8,199 nt of DNA from Bacteroidales bacterium. GTDB lineage: Bacteria > Bacteroidota > Bacteroidia > Bacteroidales > P3. This document shows, piece after piece, positions 6,675 through 8,199 of the stretch. Position numbers and translations under genes: made by a program. Positions within the stretch are counted from its first letter, which is position 1; each line of letters starts with the position of its first letter. The DNA lies in the NCBI GenBank assembly GCA_017545365.1, contig JAFWOP010000035.1, positions 1-8,199 of the forward strand, in the 5' to 3' direction. Below the pieces are notes generated by a model. That model was not told the origin of the DNA, did no database searches, and saw nothing but the letters and a program-made list of their open reading frames with translations.

Positions 6675-7661
6675 ATGAAAGTATTGCTCTTGGGCGGCAA
6701 TGGGCTGCTCGGACATAATGTGCTGAAACAACTTCTGCAGCAAGGCCATGAGGTTCATGCCTTGCTGCGGAACGTTTCCGCACTACGCACAGGGGGGTTC
6801 CCCAACATCGGTCAGCTGACCCTTTTCGAAGGCTCACTGCTCGACGACAAGGCACTGCAAGCAGCGGCCCAGGGCTGCGATGCCGTCATCAATTGTGCCG
6901 GTGTCACCGACATGTCGCTTCTTCACTACGAGGATTATCTGCCCGTCAACCGCGACTTGTGCCGTCGGCTCACACAACTGATGGAGCAGCTGCATATCAC
7001 GCGGCTGGTGCATACGAGTACGGCCAACACCATCGGATATGGCACACCCTCGCAGCCAGCCGATGAGCAACAGCCGATGCAGCCTCCGTTCAGCTGTTCC
7101 TACTATGGTCTCAGCAAACAGGAGGGGGAGGCCGTGCTTCTTCATTTGGCAAAACGTCACCCCGACTGGCATGTCGTAGTGGTGAACCCTGGCTTTATGG
7201 TTGGTGCCTACGACACCAAGCCCAGCTCGGGTGCCCTGCTCCTCACAGGCTACCGCAAGTGGCTTATGCCTGTGCCCAAGGGAGGCAAGAGCTTTATCCA
7301 TGTGCAGGATGCGGCAGCGGCTATAGAACACGCGCTCATCCTAGGCCGCAATGGGCAGAGATACCTGCTCACAGGCTGTAATCTTTCACTCGCAGAGTTC
7401 TACCGCCTCCAGTCTAGGGTATGTGGCTATCGCCAGTGTCTAGTGCCGTTGCCCAACGGCCTATTAAGCGTTGCCGGGTGGCTGGGCGATTTGCTGCGGT
7501 GGTGTGGTGTGCGCACGCAGCTCTCCACTCGCAATGTGCGTCAGCTGATGGTGCGTGAATACTACGACAATGCCGCTGCCCGCAACGACCTCGCTATGCC
7601 TCAAACCCCTATAGAACAAGCCATCACCGACTTTTTTCAATGGTACAGCCCTAAGAGTTAG
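6675..7661 (+). CDS. NAD(P)-dependent epimerase/dehydratase, extended SDR
   Basis: A 328-residue extended short-chain dehydrogenase/reductase. The Rossmann motif is GGNGLLG at 7-13 (GxxGxxG). The second strand ends in HALLRN (28-33), where R32 suggests NADP(H) preference (inference). The NCAG motif is at 73-76. HTSTAN (113-118) supplies the catalytic Ser/Thr, Y144-x3-K148 the catalytic pair, and NPGFMVGAYDTKPSSG (171-186) the post-catalytic loop. Overall it resembles dihydroflavonol-4-reductase/HpnA-like and 3-beta-HSD-like members rather than a named nucleotide-sugar epimerase, so no substrate can be given. There is no signal peptide, and it should be cytoplasmic. ATG 6675 follows the metG stop by 4 nt, so it is almost certainly co-transcribed with metG; the shared operon does not suggest a substrate. 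It ends before a possible terminator at 7685. Confidence 0.92.
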   Translation: MKVLLLGGNGLLGHNVLKQLLQQGHEVHALLRNVSALRTGGFPNIGQLTLFEGSLLDDKALQAAAQGCDAVINCAGVTDMSLLHYEDYLPVNRDLCRRLTQLMEQLHITRLVHTSTANTIGYGTPSQPADEQQPMQPPFSCSYYGLSKQEGEAVLLHLAKRHPDWHVVVVNPGFMVGAYDTKPSSGALLLTGYRKWLMPVPKGGKSFIHVQDAAAAIEHALILGRNGQRYLLTGCNLSLAEFYRLQSRVCGYRQCLVPLPNGLLSVAGWLGDLLRWCGVRTQLSTRNVRQLMVREYYDNAAARNDLAMPQTPIEQAITDFFQWYSPKS

Positions 7662-7684
7662 CCCCCCAGCTGTTCTTCGCTTGT

Positions 7685-7715
7685 ATGGGACGGCTCCAGA
7701 GGATTATCCCATTTT
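7685..7715 (+). terminator. Possible intrinsic terminator of the metG-SDR operon
   Basis: ATGGGA (7685-7690) pairs with TCCCAT (7707-7712), with a nested TCC-aga-GGA stem inside, and a short T run (7712-7715) follows. It lies 23 nt after the SDR stop. The stem is short and the T-tract brief, so this is only a candidate. Confidence 0.35.
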
Positions 7716-7963
7716 CAGTATTACTTCCGGCAAGGTTGGAGTTTTGCTTGTCTCCGATGTATTTGTAAATCAGCCGTTTGTTTTCTGTTTTGTCTTTATT
7801 CTGTTTGTTTTTTGTTCGGCCTTCCTTTAGCTGTGGCAAATAATAACCAATTGAAACCAAACCCAAGCCGGAGGAGAATAGAGGCAAAAATGTTTGAGCG
7901 CTCCTTTGTGATGCCGTCCCTGCAATCTCAAGTCATTCTTTAGCCAGCCTTTTATGTCTTTTC

Positions 7964-7992
7964 GTAGCTCGCTAAGGCTACATCAGCGATGT
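7964..7992. repeat. Two adjoining small stem-loops
   Basis: GTAGC (7964-7968) pairs with GCTAC (7977-7981), and directly next to it ACATC (7980-7984) pairs with GATGT (7988-7992) around the loop AGC. The second has the same CATC-nnn-GATG form as the first hairpin of the cluster at 8096. Each stem is only 5 bp, so chance is possible. Confidence 0.35.
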
Positions 7993-8095
7993 GATAAAAC
8001 AGCTCGTCAGCTAATCGTGCATAACCGCTAAAAGCCGATTGGGGCTACTTGTTGTTATTTTTTGGCTCTAGTTTGATAAAAGACTGATTTTTTAA

Positions 8096-8112
8096 CAGCA
8101 TCGAAGATGCTG
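8096..8112. repeat. Perfect 7-bp inverted repeat, REP-like hairpin 1
   Basis: CAGCATC (8096-8102), loop GAA, GATGCTG (8106-8112). There is no T-tract on the 3' side of either strand, so it is not a classical terminator. It is the first of three perfect hairpins spaced 10 and 21 nt apart. Confidence 0.65.
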
Positions 8113-8122
8113 AATTTCAATA

Positions 8123-8150
8123 ACCCCACACAAGGAACGCAGTGTGGGGT
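8123..8150. repeat. Perfect 9-bp inverted repeat, REP-like hairpin 2
   Basis: ACCCCACAC (8123-8131) and GTGTGGGGT (8142-8150) pair perfectly around a 10-nt loop (AAGGAACGCA). GC-rich and strong, with no T-tract after it. It is the middle member of the cluster. Confidence 0.7.
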
Positions 8151-8171
8151 CAACGAAAACCCTACTACTCA

Positions 8172-8188
8172 GCGTCCCGGAGGGACGC
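8172..8188. repeat. Perfect 7-bp inverted repeat, REP-like hairpin 3
   Basis: GCGTCCC (8172-8178), loop GGA, GGGACGC (8182-8188). The loop length equals that of hairpin 1 and the stem is very GC-rich. This form is typical of bacterial REP palindromes that are moved by RAYT transposases; the assignment is by resemblance. The cluster may continue past 8199. Confidence 0.65.
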
Positions 8189-8199
8189 GACAATGGGAA

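Larger units (their letters stand above)
7662..8199. other. Long intergenic region with stem-loops and a REP-like cluster, no supported gene
   Basis: These 538 bp contain no convincing gene. The only sizeable open frame (7887-7651 minus, 78 codons) has no recognisable domain, is Lys/Asn-rich at random and overlaps the SDR stop. Between 7888 and 8090 the minus strand shows short peptide-like stretches in different frames, broken by stops, which could be decayed coding sequence or chance. The region ends with three perfect inverted repeats (8096-8188). Confidence 0.65.

Noticed and set aside
7651..7887. 78-codon minus-strand frame at the end of the SDR gene
   Set aside because: No domain, Lys/Asn-rich random composition, converges into and overlaps the SDR stop, no promoter seen.
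8096..8188. CRISPR array or tandem repeat array
   Set aside because: The three palindromes have different sequences and irregular spacing, with no repeat-spacer periodicity.

Overview
The window looks like a chromosomal piece of a Bacteroidales bacterium (Prevotella/Bacteroides-like). This is inferred from four things: a DUF5606-family protein with an Ala/Lys-rich tail, a Bacteroidetes-style lipoprotein, a methionyl-tRNA synthetase with the Trbp111 domain fused at its C-terminus, and a TAnnTTTG-type -7 box. Species cannot be read from the sequence alone.

Layout. (1) Positions 1-2497, minus strand, visibly more AT-rich than the rest: three co-directional genes that look like a defence or mobile-island module. 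In transcription order they are an ABC/SMC-type AAA ATPase (2497-1475), a small TOPRIM-like acidic protein (1461-775) whose start lies 13 nt after the ATPase stop, and an HNH-endonuclease-family gene (from 657 to beyond the left edge) carrying a -1 frameshift near 133-141. (2) Positions 2498-2879: a 382-bp divergent intergenic region with a candidate -7 element for the ATPase operon and a palindrome plus a weak promoter for the rightward genes. (3) Positions 2880-7661, plus strand, GC-richer housekeeping block: a DUF5606 protein, a lipoprotein with YD-like segments, metG (overlapping the lipoprotein stop by ATGA) and an extended short-chain dehydrogenase/epimerase 4 nt after metG. (4) Positions 7662-8199: no convincing gene, but a possible terminator, several small stem-loops and, at the right end, three back-to-back perfect inverted repeats that look like a REP-type palindromic cluster continuing out of the window.

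How the genes may work together. The lipoprotein, metG and SDR genes are packed tightly enough to be one operon. The ATPase and TOPRIM-like genes form a two-gene unit resembling in architecture the ATPase-plus-TOPRIM defence systems (PARIS, OLD/Gabija). The ATPase departs from the usual Walker B/catalytic-Glu signature (IENID instead of IDEPE). Whether the HNH gene belongs to the same system or is a separate, decaying neighbour is open. The ATPase/TOPRIM-like pair is the best candidate in this window for an undescribed system.
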